DNA from: Methanobacteriota archaeon
GTDB taxonomy: Archaea > Thermoplasmatota > Poseidoniia > MGIII > CG-Epi1
Length of the DNA stretch: 6,511 bases
Direction: 5' to 3'
NCBI GenBank assembly: GCA_003193815.1
Contig: PSPB01000033.1
Location: 1 to 6,511, forward strand
The stretch's first letter is position 1. The number at the start of each line of letters is the position of its first letter. The notes beneath the pieces were generated by a model. The model worked only from the letters and a program-made list of their open reading frames with translations. It did no database searches and was not told the origin of the DNA. A program made the translations under genes and the position numbers. Below, in pieces: positions 1 to 6,511 of the stretch.

Positions 1-1130
1 CCGGTCCCGCCGTGGTTCTCGAGCAGCCCCAGCGTCGCGCCCTTGACCTGCCGCTCGCCAGCGGTGCCGCGCAGCTGCTGCACGATTTCGACCGCCTGCG
101 CGACGCCGGTTGCGCCGGGCGGGTGGCCACGCGCCTTGAGGCCGCCGCCGGTGTTGACCGGGATGGCGCCACCGAGGGCGGTGGTGCCATCGAGCGTCAG
201 CTGCCCCGCGGAGCCGCGCTCGGCAAGGCCGATTTCCTCGAGCGCTATCAGCTCGGAGATGGTGAAGTTATCGTGGATTTCGGCGACGCTGACGTCGGCC
301 GGCTTGCGGCCGGCCTGCGCGAACGCCCGCTCGGCGGCGACGGCGATGGCCGGCATGCGGCTCAGGCTGGCGCGGTGGTGCAGGCTGAGCGTGTCGGACG
401 CCTGCCCCGAGCCGACAATCGAGATTGGCTTCTTCGAAAACTCCTTTGCGCGCTCGCTAGCGCACAGCACTACCGCCGCGCCGCCGTCGCTCTGCGGTGC
501 GCAGTCGAGCATCCGCAGCGGGTCGGAGACCAGCCCCGAGCTGGAGACCGCTTCGGGCTTGATGGGGAAGGGGAATTGCGCCTGCGGGTTGAGCGCCGCG
601 TGGCCGTGGTTTTTCGAAGCGACGGCCGAGAGCATCTCGCGCGTCGTCCCGAACTCGGTCATGTGCGCCTGTGCCATCATCGCGTGCAGCGACGCGAAGG
701 TTGCGCCCTGCTGCGACTCCCACTCCTCGTCGGCGCCCATCGAGAGCGTGTGCGCCGATTCCGAGTCGCTGACGTCGGTCATCTTCTCGGCGCCGCCAAC
801 GACTGCGACGTCGATGAAGCCGCCCGCGACCGCCATGTACGCCTGCCGCAACGCCAGCCCGCCCGAGGCGGAGGCGCCTTCGATACGCGTCGACGGGACG
901 TGCGCGCCAGCCATGGCGCAGTAGTCGGCAATCAGTGCCGAGACGTGTTCCTGCTGCACCAGCGACCCGGCCGCCATGTTGCCGACGTAGAGCGCGTCGA
1001 TGTCGCTGCTGCTGATGCCAGCGTCCTGGATTGCTTCCAGCCCGGCCATCAGCCCCAGCTCGCGTAGCGACTTGTCCCACAGCTCGCCGAACTTGGTGAT
1101 GCCGGCGCCGATAATCGAGACGTCCCTCAT
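1..1130 (-). CDS. Archaeal acetoacetyl-CoA thiolase (SCP-x-like), 3' end beyond window
   Basis: Cytosolic thiolase that should condense two acetyl-CoA into acetoacetyl-CoA, the first step of the mevalonate pathway. The frame is open from ATG at 1130 to the window edge (376 codons). From memory the family is about 390 residues, so only the last 15-20 are missing. The N-terminus [18 protein letters not shown] is typical. His286 lies in the HDNF motif (oxyanion-hole position) and His336 in GHPPGATG (catalytic His). The end reads ENHGGTG, matching the archaeal HNLGGAG type. The oddity is residue 87: the motif reads EGASASGG where family members carry a nucleophilic Cys (ACASGG), so the acyl-accepting Cys appears to be Ser (codon TCC, 872-870). 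Its ATG overlaps the HMG-CoA synthase stop by 4 nt (ATGA), so the two are probably co-translated and may form the known thiolase/HMG-CoA synthase complex. Family assignment is firm; catalytic competence is uncertain. Confidence 0.93.
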   Translation of the reverse strand, partial: MRDVSIIGAGITKFGELWDKSLRELGLMAGLEAIQDAGISSSDIDALYVGNMAAGSLVQQEHVSALIADYCAMAGAHVPSTRIEGASASGGLALRQAYMAVAGGFIDVAVVGGAEKMTDVSDSESAHTLSMGADEEWESQQGATFASLHAMMAQAHMTEFGTTREMLSAVASKNHGHAALNPQAQFPFPIKPEAVSSSGLVSDPLRMLDCAPQSDGGAAVVLCASERAKEFSKKPISIVGSGQASDTLSLHHRASLSRMPAIAVAAERAFAQAGRKPADVSVAEIHDNFTISELIALEEIGLAERGSAGQLTLDGTTALGGAIPVNTGGGLKARGHPPGATGVAQAVEIVQQLRGTAGERQVKGATLGLLENHGGT

Positions 1131-2173
1131 CCGCCCGACCCCATGTGGATTTTCCCGCGATACTTGGCGTAGGTGGGATAGTTGATTATTTTCATCCTGC
1201 TTATCATCTGCTCGACGGTGGCGCTGCGGTCCAGATTCTCGATATGGTCGGTGATGGTAATGTCGAACCCGTCGCTGCCGGCGCCCGAGCCGTAGGCGAT
1301 GGAGAGGATGCGGTCGCCCGGCTTTGCGACGTCAAAGACCGCGGCCAGCCCGAGGAAGACCGCACCCGAGTAGGTGTTGCCGACGCGCGGCGTCATCAGC
1401 CCCGTCTCGACCTGCTCGGTGGTGAAGCCCAGCGCCTTGGCGACCCGCACGGGGAACTTGCCGTTGGGCTGGTGCGTCACGATATACTGGTAGTCCTTCG
1501 CCTCGGTGCCGGCCATCTCCATCGTCAGCTGCGCGCAGCTGGCGACATGCCGGAAGTAGGCTGGCTTGCCAGTGAAGCGGCCGCCGTGGCGCGGGTATTG
1601 TTGCCCCTCGCGCCGCCAGAAATCGGGGGTATCGGTCGTGTAGGAAGTGGTATGGTTGATTTCGGCAATCACCTTGTCACGGCCAATCAGGAACGCGCCG
1701 CCGCCCGCGGAGGCTGAATACTCCAGCGCGTCGCCCGGTGCCGACTGCGAGGTGTCGACACCAATCGCGAGGCCGTAGTCAATCTGCCTGTCGCCGACCA
1801 TGCCGAGGCAGGTCTGGATCGCAGCGGTCCCCGCCTTGCAGGCGAACTCGTAGTCGGCCGCGGTCAGGTAGGGCGTCGCGCAGACTGCCTCCGCCACGAC
1901 GGTCGAACTGGGCTTGACCGCATAGGGGTGCGACTCGGAGCCGGTGTAGATTGCGCCGACCTGCTGTCCGGTCACGCCGCAGCGCTTCATCGCCGTGCGG
2001 GCGCACTCGACCGCGATGGTGATGACGTCCTCGTCCGGCCCCGGGACCGACTTGGAAAAGACGTTCAGGTTGCGCGCCATGGCGCTGCCGTCCTGGCCCC
2101 ACACCGAGGCGATTTCGGTGGTCTCAATCTTGTAGCGCGGGATATACGCGCCGTAGCTTACGATTCCGCTCAT
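1127..2173 (-). CDS. Hydroxymethylglutaryl-CoA synthase (archaeal type)
   Basis: Condenses acetyl-CoA with acetoacetyl-CoA to give HMG-CoA, the second step of the mevalonate route to archaeal isoprenoid lipids. The 348-residue length is normal for the archaeal family. It starts [16 protein letters not shown], the usual beginning. Visible active-site elements are the nucleophile Cys112 in [12 protein letters not shown], His234 in THQPNGKFP, and the conserved motifs [13 protein letters not shown] (about 78-90), [14 protein letters not shown] (265-278) and [13 protein letters not shown] (291-303), so it looks fully functional. It is the middle gene of a three-gene operon. Its ATG (2173-2171) overlaps the regulator's TGA in an ATGA, and its own TGA overlaps the thiolase ATG the same way. 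No Shine-Dalgarno sequence is seen, so translation probably depends on coupling. In archaea this enzyme binds the thiolase through a DUF35 protein and channels acetoacetyl-CoA; no DUF35 gene lies inside this window. Confidence 0.97.
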   Translation of the reverse strand: MSGIVSYGAYIPRYKIETTEIASVWGQDGSAMARNLNVFSKSVPGPDEDVITIAVECARTAMKRCGVTGQQVGAIYTGSESHPYAVKPSSTVVAEAVCATPYLTAADYEFACKAGTAAIQTCLGMVGDRQIDYGLAIGVDTSQSAPGDALEYSASAGGGAFLIGRDKVIAEINHTTSYTTDTPDFWRREGQQYPRHGGRFTGKPAYFRHVASCAQLTMEMAGTEAKDYQYIVTHQPNGKFPVRVAKALGFTTEQVETGLMTPRVGNTYSGAVFLGLAAVFDVAKPGDRILSIAYGSGAGSDGFDITITDHIENLDRSATVEQMISRMKIINYPTYAKYRGKIHMGSGG

Positions 2174-2850
2174 AATTTTTCCAGTCCCGCCTGGACCTGC
2201 CCCAGCGATAAATCCGTCCTGACGAGCACAATCCGTTCCATTTTCGCCAGCGTTGACGCCAACTTGTCAACGCTGCCGGGCTGGATGTAGCAGACCAGCC
2301 GTGGCTTGACCGGGTGCGCCCGCACCGCAATCATCGGCGAGCGGCCGAACTTGACTCCCGTAAAGAAGAGCGCACGCTCGTTGGACCAGCCATACATCTG
2401 GCCGAAGTTGGCGCCCGAGAAAGTGGTAATCGCGCGCAGCGCGTCAACGATGGTATAGCCGTAGATGGGGCGCTCCAGTTCATCCTCCCCGGCGAGCACC
2501 TTGCCGCCAACCGCTTCGACGATGTTCGCAATCGGCAGCCCGATAGCGAATTCCTGGATGCTGGTGATGGCCGAGTTTCCCTGCTGTCCCTCCATGCTGG
2601 TAACGATGCGGCCGCCGTGCGCGCGGTCGTAGCTCACCATGGTTTCGACCAGTCGCCGCACAGTTCCGATGCCGGGCGAGCGGCGGCGGCCTTTCTCGAA
2701 ATCGCACACCACGCTCGGATTCACCCCTAGGAGGCTCGCCAGATGCTTCTGTGAAAGCTGGAAGATTTCGCGCCACTTGCGGAGCGTCTCGCCGGGGCTG
2801 TCCGAGACCACGATTTCACCCGCCATACGGCGAGTCAGCTGGGCGTCCAC
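2170..2850 (-). CDS. HTH (Cro/C1-type) transcriptional regulator, COG1709-like
   Basis: A probable DNA-binding regulator leading the mevalonate operon. With the GTG start at 2850 it has 226 residues and begins [18 protein letters not shown]. Residues about 20-72 form a Cro/C1-type helix-turn-helix ([17 protein letters not shown], then [13 protein letters not shown]). Residues about 95-226 form a conserved C-terminal domain with [40 protein letters not shown] and a final VDKLA segment, matching my recollection of COG1709 archaeal regulators; its ligand is unknown to me. I chose GTG 2850 because the TATA box centre lies 24 bp upstream, which gives a leaderless message, and because homologs as I recall them extend a few residues before RRMAGEI. 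The alternatives are ATG at 2826 (218 residues) and TTG at 2880; the latter falls inside the TATA box and is unlikely. The stop overlaps the HMG-CoA synthase ATG by 4 nt. Control of the mevalonate genes is inferred from position. Confidence 0.85.
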   Translation of the reverse strand: MDAQLTRRMAGEIVVSDSPGETLRKWREIFQLSQKHLASLLGVNPSVVCDFEKGRRRSPGIGTVRRLVETMVSYDRAHGGRIVTSMEGQQGNSAITSIQEFAIGLPIANIVEAVGGKVLAGEDELERPIYGYTIVDALRAITTFSGANFGQMYGWSNERALFFTGVKFGRSPMIAVRAHPVKPRLVCYIQPGSVDKLASTLAKMERIVLVRTDLSLGQVQAGLEKL

Positions 2851-2869
2851 GCGGCGGCAGTCAGAGGGT

Positions 2870-2878
2870 CTATATAAC
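2870..2878 (-). promoter_or_regulatory. TATA box for the regulator/HMG-CoA synthase/thiolase operon
   Basis: On the minus strand the sequence reads GTTATATAG, with the core TTATATA at 2877-2871. Its centre is 24 bp upstream of the GTG at 2850, the normal archaeal distance from TATA box to transcription start, so the message is probably leaderless. No other convincing promoter precedes the three overlapping genes. Confidence 0.7.
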
Positions 2879-2881
2879 AAT

Positions 2882-2896
2882 AAGCGTATTCCGCTT
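2882..2896. promoter_or_regulatory. Interrupted palindrome next to the TATA box, candidate operator
   Basis: The sequence AAGCG-TATTC-CGCTT has perfect 5-nt inverted arms around a 5-nt spacer. It lies 4 bp upstream of the minus-strand TATA box and therefore covers the TFB recognition (BRE) position. A dimeric repressor bound here would block TFB/TBP assembly, so the HTH protein encoded immediately downstream is a plausible autoregulator. The arms are short and a chance match is possible. Confidence 0.4.
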
Positions 2897-2930
2897 CGTC
2901 AATCGCCAAACATGCGGGGCGGCAGGGGCT

Positions 2931-2947
2931 GCTGGCCGTTGGCCGGC
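2931..2947. repeat. Imperfect inverted repeat upstream of the arginine decarboxylase promoter
   Basis: GCTGGCC-GTT-GGCCGGC: two 7-nt arms with one mismatch (a G-T pair) and a 3-nt spacer, ending 12 bp before the plus-strand TATA box. It lies upstream of the predicted transcription start, so it would act as a protein-binding site in DNA and not as an RNA hairpin. In GC-rich DNA such repeats also arise by chance. Confidence 0.3.
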
Positions 2948-2959
2948 TTGCAGACGACC

Positions 2960-2969
2960 TATATAAATA
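2960..2969 (+). promoter_or_regulatory. TATA box for arginine decarboxylase
   Basis: TATATAAATA, followed by CC, is a strong archaeal TATA element in otherwise GC-rich DNA. Its centre lies about 25 bp upstream of the GTG start at 2989, which places the transcription start at or next to the start codon and implies a leaderless mRNA. Confidence 0.75.
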
Positions 2970-2988
2970 CCGCCGGTAGTGCAATCGA

Positions 2989-3546
2989 GTGCCCCGTTCC
3001 GCCTTCACGCCGCATTCGCTCTTCCTGACTCGCGGCACCGGCACCCATCGCGAGAAGCTCGCCTCATTCGAGCTGGCGCTGCGCGAGGCGGGTATCGAAT
3101 GCTACAACCTCGTATCCGTATCCTCAATCCTGCCGCCGCGCTGCGAGTTTGTCGAGCCGGCGGCTGGAGCAAAAATGCTCCAGCCGGGACAGGTGGTCCC
3201 GGTCGTCATGGCTCGCTCCGAAAGCAACCAGCAGGGGACGCTGGTCAGCTCCGGCGTCGGTGTCGCGGTGCCGCGCAACCGCGACCACTACGGTTACCTC
3301 TCCGAGCACCACGCTATCGGCATGGGGCTACAGGAGCTGGAGGACTATGTCGAGGACCTTGCCGCCGAGATGCTTGCGACCACTTACGGCATCGAGTTTG
3401 ACCCCGACGCCTCGTGGGACGAAAAGCGCGAAATATGGAGCATTGACAACCGCATCGTCCGCACCCGCTCGGTGAACCAGATCGCGACCGTTGGCGAGAA
3501 GGGATTCTGGACCACGACCATCGCTGCGGCGGTACTGGTCCTCTGA
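2989..3546 (+). CDS. pdaD: Pyruvoyl-dependent arginine decarboxylase
   Basis: Decarboxylates arginine to agmatine, used for polyamine synthesis and, in archaea, for agmatidine modification of tRNA-Ile. The 185-residue proenzyme is slightly longer than the roughly 165 residues I recall for methanogen homologs. The signature FLTRGTGTHREKLASFELAL is near the N-terminus. The self-cleavage site is the Ser45-Ser46 pair in NLVSVSSILPP; cleavage should give a beta chain (1-45) and an alpha chain whose Ser46 becomes the pyruvoyl group. Asn40 in YNLV and Glu106 in GYLSEHHAIG are candidate substrate-binding and proton-donor residues by family analogy. The C-terminal part contains GIEFDPDASWDEKREIW. The GTG start is supported by the TATA box 25 bp upstream and by the absence of any nearby in-frame ATG. 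The gene is divergent from the mevalonate operon across a 138-bp gap. The enzyme should assemble as a trimer of alpha/beta units in the cytosol. Confidence 0.95.
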   Translation: MPRSAFTPHSLFLTRGTGTHREKLASFELALREAGIECYNLVSVSSILPPRCEFVEPAAGAKMLQPGQVVPVVMARSESNQQGTLVSSGVGVAVPRNRDHYGYLSEHHAIGMGLQELEDYVEDLAAEMLATTYGIEFDPDASWDEKREIWSIDNRIVRTRSVNQIATVGEKGFWTTTIAAAVLVL

Positions 3547-3556
3547 CGGGAACCGC

Positions 3557-3564
3557 TTAATACC
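3557..3564 (+). promoter_or_regulatory. TATA-like element for the propeller/zinc-ribbon gene
   Basis: TTAATACC lies 10 bp after the arginine decarboxylase stop. It starts 30 bp before the ATG at 3587, so transcription should begin close to that ATG. The same TTAATACC occurs before the acyl-CoA synthetase, which strengthens both calls. Read-through from the upstream gene is also possible across the 40-bp gap. Confidence 0.55.
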
Positions 3565-3586
3565 GGGAGCACATCGACGAGATAGC

Positions 3587-4825
3587 ATGGCCGAGGCACG
3601 CACCCTCTGGACTTACCGGGACAAGTCGCCGATTACTGCCATGGCGGTCGGCAGTGAAGGGGAGTTCTGCGCTATCGGCAGCCGGCAGGGTGGAATCACC
3701 TTCCTCGGGCCGGACGGCCGCCAGCTCTGGCGGATGCAGGACATCCCCGACATCCGCGATATCTCGCTCGCCGGCAACGCCCGGGCGGTGCTGGTCGCCA
3801 GCGGCGACAACTCCATCCACTACCTCGACCGGCGCGGACGCGAAATCTGGCACCGTAGCACCAACCACGCCGCGACCTCGGTTGGCGTCTCTAACCGTGC
3901 TGACCTCGTGGTTGTTGGCACCCGCCGCGGCAACCTATTCGCCTACGACCGTACCGGCAAGCTGCTCTGGGAGCACCAGCCGGGCGGGACCGACTTCCGC
4001 ATCAACGACATTGCCATCTCGGCCAACGGCCACTACGTTGTGGTCGGGACCGACTACATGCACATCTACCTCTATGATGCGAAGGGGAACGTGCTGTGGG
4101 GCACCGAAACCACCGGCAAAGTGCTCGAGGCGTGCGTCAGCAACAACGGCGACTACATTGGCTACATGACCGATGACAGCCGTATCTACTTCGCGGTCAA
4201 GAACTCGCGCGTCATCTGGGAGTACCATTTCAACCGGCAGCCGCTCTGGATTGACATGGCCTCGACCGCCGACTTTCTCGTCGTTGGCGAGACCCCGCGC
4301 AAGGTCTCGGTCTTCACCAAGTCCGGCCGCCGTGCCTGGAGTTTTGAACTGCCGGACGGCAGCCCTGTTGGTCGCATGGCTCGCAGCGGCGGCCACGTGC
4401 TGGTCGGCAGCCGCAAGGGGAGCGCCACCATGCTCGGCATCGAGGCGTTCCTCGGGAAGCTGCTGCGGCAGTCGCAGCGGCAGGTCGAGCGGGCGCGCGG
4501 CGAAGGGCTCGACACAAACGAGGCGGACCAGCTGCTCTACGCCGCCAAACGCGCGCTGGATGACGGCTCGCACCAGGAATTCCTAGAAACCATCGGCAAG
4601 GCCAACGCCGCCGCGCAGGAGGCGCCGCTGGCGCGCAAGCAGGAGAAATCCGTCACCGGAGTAGGAGGCGATAGCAATGCCTGCGGCAGTTGCGGGACGG
4701 GCAACCCCTCCGGCTTCCAGTTCTGCGGTGGCTGCGGCCAGAAACTCTCGTTCAGCTGCGCCGGCTGCGGGACGCCGGCGCAGCCCGGGTTCAAGTTTTG
4801 CGGCAATTGCGGGCATACACTCTGA
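3587..4825 (+). CDS. Seven-bladed beta-propeller protein with double zinc ribbon
   Basis: Function unknown. The 412-residue protein has three parts. Residues 5-287 form a PQQ/WD40-like beta-propeller: blades end in a hydrophobic-Trp pair, with Trp8, 48, 88, 128, 171, 211 and 251 spaced 40, 40, 40, 43, 40 and 40 residues apart. Blade 7 (about 258-287) lacks its own Trp strand, which the N-terminal TLWTYRD supplies, giving the usual ring closure. Residues 288-355 look helical, charged and Ala/Gln-rich. Residues 366-408 hold two zinc ribbons of identical spacing, C-x2-C-x10-C-x2-C: Cys366/369/380/383 and Cys391/394/405/408. There is no signal peptide or membrane segment, so it is probably cytosolic, unlike secreted PQQ enzymes, and an adaptor or scaffold role is a guess. 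The start at ATG 3587 was preferred to an in-frame ATG at 3491, which lies inside the decarboxylase gene and adds non-family sequence. The domain call is firm. Confidence 0.88.
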   Translation: MAEARTLWTYRDKSPITAMAVGSEGEFCAIGSRQGGITFLGPDGRQLWRMQDIPDIRDISLAGNARAVLVASGDNSIHYLDRRGREIWHRSTNHAATSVGVSNRADLVVVGTRRGNLFAYDRTGKLLWEHQPGGTDFRINDIAISANGHYVVVGTDYMHIYLYDAKGNVLWGTETTGKVLEACVSNNGDYIGYMTDDSRIYFAVKNSRVIWEYHFNRQPLWIDMASTADFLVVGETPRKVSVFTKSGRRAWSFELPDGSPVGRMARSGGHVLVGSRKGSATMLGIEAFLGKLLRQSQRQVERARGEGLDTNEADQLLYAAKRALDDGSHQEFLETIGKANAAAQEAPLARKQEKSVTGVGGDSNACGSCGTGNPSGFQFCGGCGQKLSFSCAGCGTPAQPGFKFCGNCGHTL

Positions 4826-4847
4826 CGATACGGGCTGAGCAGGTTGT

Positions 4848-4855
4848 TTAATACC
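4848..4855 (+). promoter_or_regulatory. TATA-like element for acyl-CoA synthetase
   Basis: TTAATACC (TTTAATACC with the preceding T) lies in the 46-bp gap and begins 24 bp before the ATG at 4872. It is identical to the element before the propeller gene. The spacing is slightly short but fits a leaderless start. Confidence 0.55.
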
Positions 4856-4858
4856 TGA

Positions 4859-4869
4859 GGGGCTGCCCC
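4859..4869. repeat. Perfect short palindrome before the acyl-CoA synthetase start
   Basis: GGGGC-T-GCCCC is an 11-nt perfect palindrome between the TATA-like element and the ATG at 4872. It could be an operator overlapping the transcription start. It has no following T-run, so it does not look like a terminator for the preceding gene. It may be a chance product of high GC. Confidence 0.25.
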
Positions 4870-4871
4870 CC

Positions 4872-6511
4872 ATGGCCTCCACGACTCCCTCCCGTTTGCT
4901 CGAGAACGCAATGAAGTACGCCGACCAGCCGGCGCTTTCATCCCCGTCAGGCGACGACTGGATGACCGAGACCTGGTCCGAAGTCACCGAATTCGTGATG
5001 GACATCGCCAAGTCGCTGGTCGCGCTGGGCTTCGAGCCGGGCGATAAATTGAGCATTTACAGCTACAACCGTCGTGAATGGTACGGCGGCTACCTCGCCG
5101 CGCAGATGGCGGGCGGTGCCGGAGTTGGTATTTACCACACTTCGTCAGCCGAGGAGGTCGAGTGGGTTGCCGGCAACTCGGAATCGAAAGTGCTGTTTGT
5201 CGGCGACAACCCGATGGCGGCTGGCGACAAGGACAAGATGCCGCAGCACCGGCTGATGCAAGTAATCGACGGCCTGCCCGCGGTCGAGCACTTCGTGCTG
5301 CTGCCGGGCGTGGGCGGAGTGGAGCACGAGCGGATGATGACCTGGGATGCGTTCATGGGCCACGGCAGCGGAGTCGAGACCGCGACGCTCCACGAGCGCG
5401 TCGGCGCGCTGACCGACGCCGACACGAGCGCGCTCATCTACACTTCCGGGACAACGGGCAACCCCAAGGGCGTCGAGTTGACGCACGGCAACTGGAATTT
5501 CGAGGTCAAGGCGGCAGACTTTGCCTTCCTGTTCACCCAGGGTGAGCGCTATGTTTCGTGGCTGCCGCTGGCGCACGTTTTCGGCCAGCTGATTGACAAC
5601 CACTACTGGGTCGACAAGGCGATGCACATGTATGTGGCGGACAACCCGCTCAACGTTGTCGACCTCGCCAAGGAGGTGCAGCCGCACCTCTTCATCGGCG
5701 TCCCGCGCATCTACGAGAAAATTTACTCCAATGTCAAGGCCGCTATCGACGGCAAGGCGGTGCTGCGTGTCGGGCTCAAGCTGCCGCTGCTCTCGGGCAT
5801 CTTCCGCAAGGCGCTCAAGAAGAAAATCGGGATGAAGACGTGCCGCTTCGCCGTCACCGGCGCGGCGCCCATCAATCCCGATATCCTGGAGCTGTTCCAG
5901 TCGCTCGGCATCCCCATCTTTGAGGGATACGGCATGACCGAGAACACGGCGGGCGCGACGCTCAACTACGCCGAGCAGAACCGCATCGGCAGCGTCGGCC
6001 CAGTCTTCCCCGGCACCGAGATGAAGGTGGCCGACGACGGCGAGCTGCTGATTCGCGGCCCGCACGTCATGAAAGGCTACTACAAGGACCAGAAGGCGAC
6101 CGACGCGGTGCTCCGCGACGGCTGGCTCTACACCGGCGACGTCGGAACCATTGACAGCGACGGCTTCGTGAAAATCACCGGTCGCAAGAAGGAAATTTAC
6201 GTCAACTCGGGCGGCAAGAACATTGCGCCGCTGGTTATTGAGGAGACGATGAAGTCGATGCCGCTGGTGTCGCAATGCTTCCTTGTCGGCGACGCGCGCA
6301 AGTACTGCTCGGCACTGCTGACGCTCGACGCCTTCGCCATCATGCGCGACAAGCTGGGGATGGACCCGCTCGAAATACCCAAGAACCCGGTCGAGCAGGT
6401 GACGAAGCTGGAGAAGCTGGGGCACCCGCTCGCGGAATACACCGGCTCGGCCGAAATCCACGCCGAAATCCAGGCGCAGGTGGACGAGCTGAACCAGAAA
6501 TTCTCGAACCC
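4872..6511 (+). CDS. Long-chain acyl-CoA synthetase (AMP-forming), 3' end beyond window
   Basis: Activates fatty acids to acyl-CoA through an acyl-adenylate, using ATP and CoA. The frame is open from ATG 4872 to the window edge (546 codons). Full-length FadD15-like enzymes are near 600 residues, so about 50 are missing. ANL-superfamily motifs are present in order: the P-loop YTSGTTGNPKG (190-200), the SWLPLAHVFGQ motif after it, GVPRIYEKIY typical of long-chain enzymes, VTGAAPI, GYGMTENTA (352-360), YTGD with Asp423 (ribose binding) and the hinge GRKKE (437-441), followed by NSGGKNIAP. The C-terminal catalytic Lys motif (A10) lies outside the window, so completeness cannot be judged. The start is supported by the TATA-like element 24 bp upstream and by the family-like N-terminus RLLENAMKYADQPAL. 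It may supply fatty-acid degradation or uptake; its link to the neighbouring genes is not shown by the sequence. Confidence 0.95.
   Translation, partial: MASTTPSRLLENAMKYADQPALSSPSGDDWMTETWSEVTEFVMDIAKSLVALGFEPGDKLSIYSYNRREWYGGYLAAQMAGGAGVGIYHTSSAEEVEWVAGNSESKVLFVGDNPMAAGDKDKMPQHRLMQVIDGLPAVEHFVLLPGVGGVEHERMMTWDAFMGHGSGVETATLHERVGALTDADTSALIYTSGTTGNPKGVELTHGNWNFEVKAADFAFLFTQGERYVSWLPLAHVFGQLIDNHYWVDKAMHMYVADNPLNVVDLAKEVQPHLFIGVPRIYEKIYSNVKAAIDGKAVLRVGLKLPLLSGIFRKALKKKIGMKTCRFAVTGAAPINPDILELFQSLGIPIFEGYGMTENTAGATLNYAEQNRIGSVGPVFPGTEMKVADDGELLIRGPHVMKGYYKDQKATDAVLRDGWLYTGDVGTIDSDGFVKITGRKKEIYVNSGGKNIAPLVIEETMKSMPLVSQCFLVGDARKYCSALLTLDAFAIMRDKLGMDPLEIPKNPVEQVTKLEKLGHPLAEYTGSAEIHAEIQAQVDELNQKFSN

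Noticed and set aside
12..1067. 351-codon open frame on the plus strand
   Set aside because: It is antisense to the thiolase, which has family motifs throughout. The plus-strand protein shows no recognisable domain.
3491..3586. N-terminal extension of the propeller protein to an upstream ATG
   Set aside because: The extension overlaps the end of the arginine decarboxylase gene in another frame and is Arg-rich without family resemblance. The TATA-like element at 3557 favours ATG 3587.
4859..4871. GGGG-CTG-CCCC as a terminator of the propeller gene
   Set aside because: There is no T-run after the stem, and it directly abuts the next start codon, so a terminator is unlikely.
5145..6461. 438-codon open frame on the minus strand
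   Set aside because: It lies wholly antisense to a clear acyl-CoA synthetase. Its protein is low-complexity, rich in Arg, Val, Ala and Asp, as expected for a shadow of GC-rich codons.
1..6511. CRISPR array, insertion sequence, tRNA, rRNA or novel defence system
   Set aside because: I saw no regularly spaced repeats, transposase motifs, terminal repeats or cloverleaf-like sequence. Genes with core or structural-domain assignments fill nearly the whole window.

Overview
The window looks like archaeal chromosome, most likely euryarchaeal in the broad sense. A marine or Thermoplasmata-type lineage is possible, but I cannot fix the lineage from six genes. The evidence is an archaeal-type HMG-CoA synthase overlapping an archaeal (SCP-x-like) thiolase, a pyruvoyl-dependent arginine decarboxylase, a COG1709-type HTH regulator, and TATA boxes placed about 22-30 bp upstream of start codons with no Shine-Dalgarno sequences, as expected for leaderless archaeal transcripts. 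The DNA is GC-rich with strong G/C at third codon positions. This produces many long spurious antisense ORFs, including one of 438 codons opposite the acyl-CoA synthetase.

Layout. Positions 1-2850 (minus strand) hold a compact three-gene operon read right to left: a Cro/C1-type HTH regulator (2850-2170), HMG-CoA synthase (2173-1127) and acetoacetyl-CoA thiolase (1130 to beyond position 1). Both junctions are 4-nt ATGA overlaps. Positions 2851-2988 are a divergent promoter region with one TATA box facing each way and two inverted repeats that could be operators. Positions 2989-3546 (plus) encode pyruvoyl-dependent arginine decarboxylase. Positions 3587-4825 (plus) encode a seven-bladed beta-propeller with a helical linker and two tandem C-terminal zinc ribbons. 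Positions 4872-6511 (plus) encode a long-chain acyl-CoA synthetase cut by the window end.

How the genes fit together. Thiolase and HMG-CoA synthase make the first two steps of the mevalonate pathway (2 acetyl-CoA to acetoacetyl-CoA to HMG-CoA), which feeds archaeal isoprenoid lipids. In archaea these two enzymes are known to form a complex bridged by a DUF35 protein, whose gene may lie just beyond position 1. The translationally coupled regulator is a candidate controller of this entry point. Arginine decarboxylase supplies agmatine for polyamines and agmatidine-modified tRNA. The acyl-CoA synthetase activates fatty acids. The propeller/zinc-ribbon protein has no known function.

Most notable points: the thiolase has Ser87 where the family's nucleophilic Cys is expected; the propeller has seven Trp residues at almost exact 40-residue spacing, fused to a double zinc ribbon; and the promoters share a TATA element ending AATACC on the plus strand. 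I see no mobile element, CRISPR array, tRNA or rRNA.
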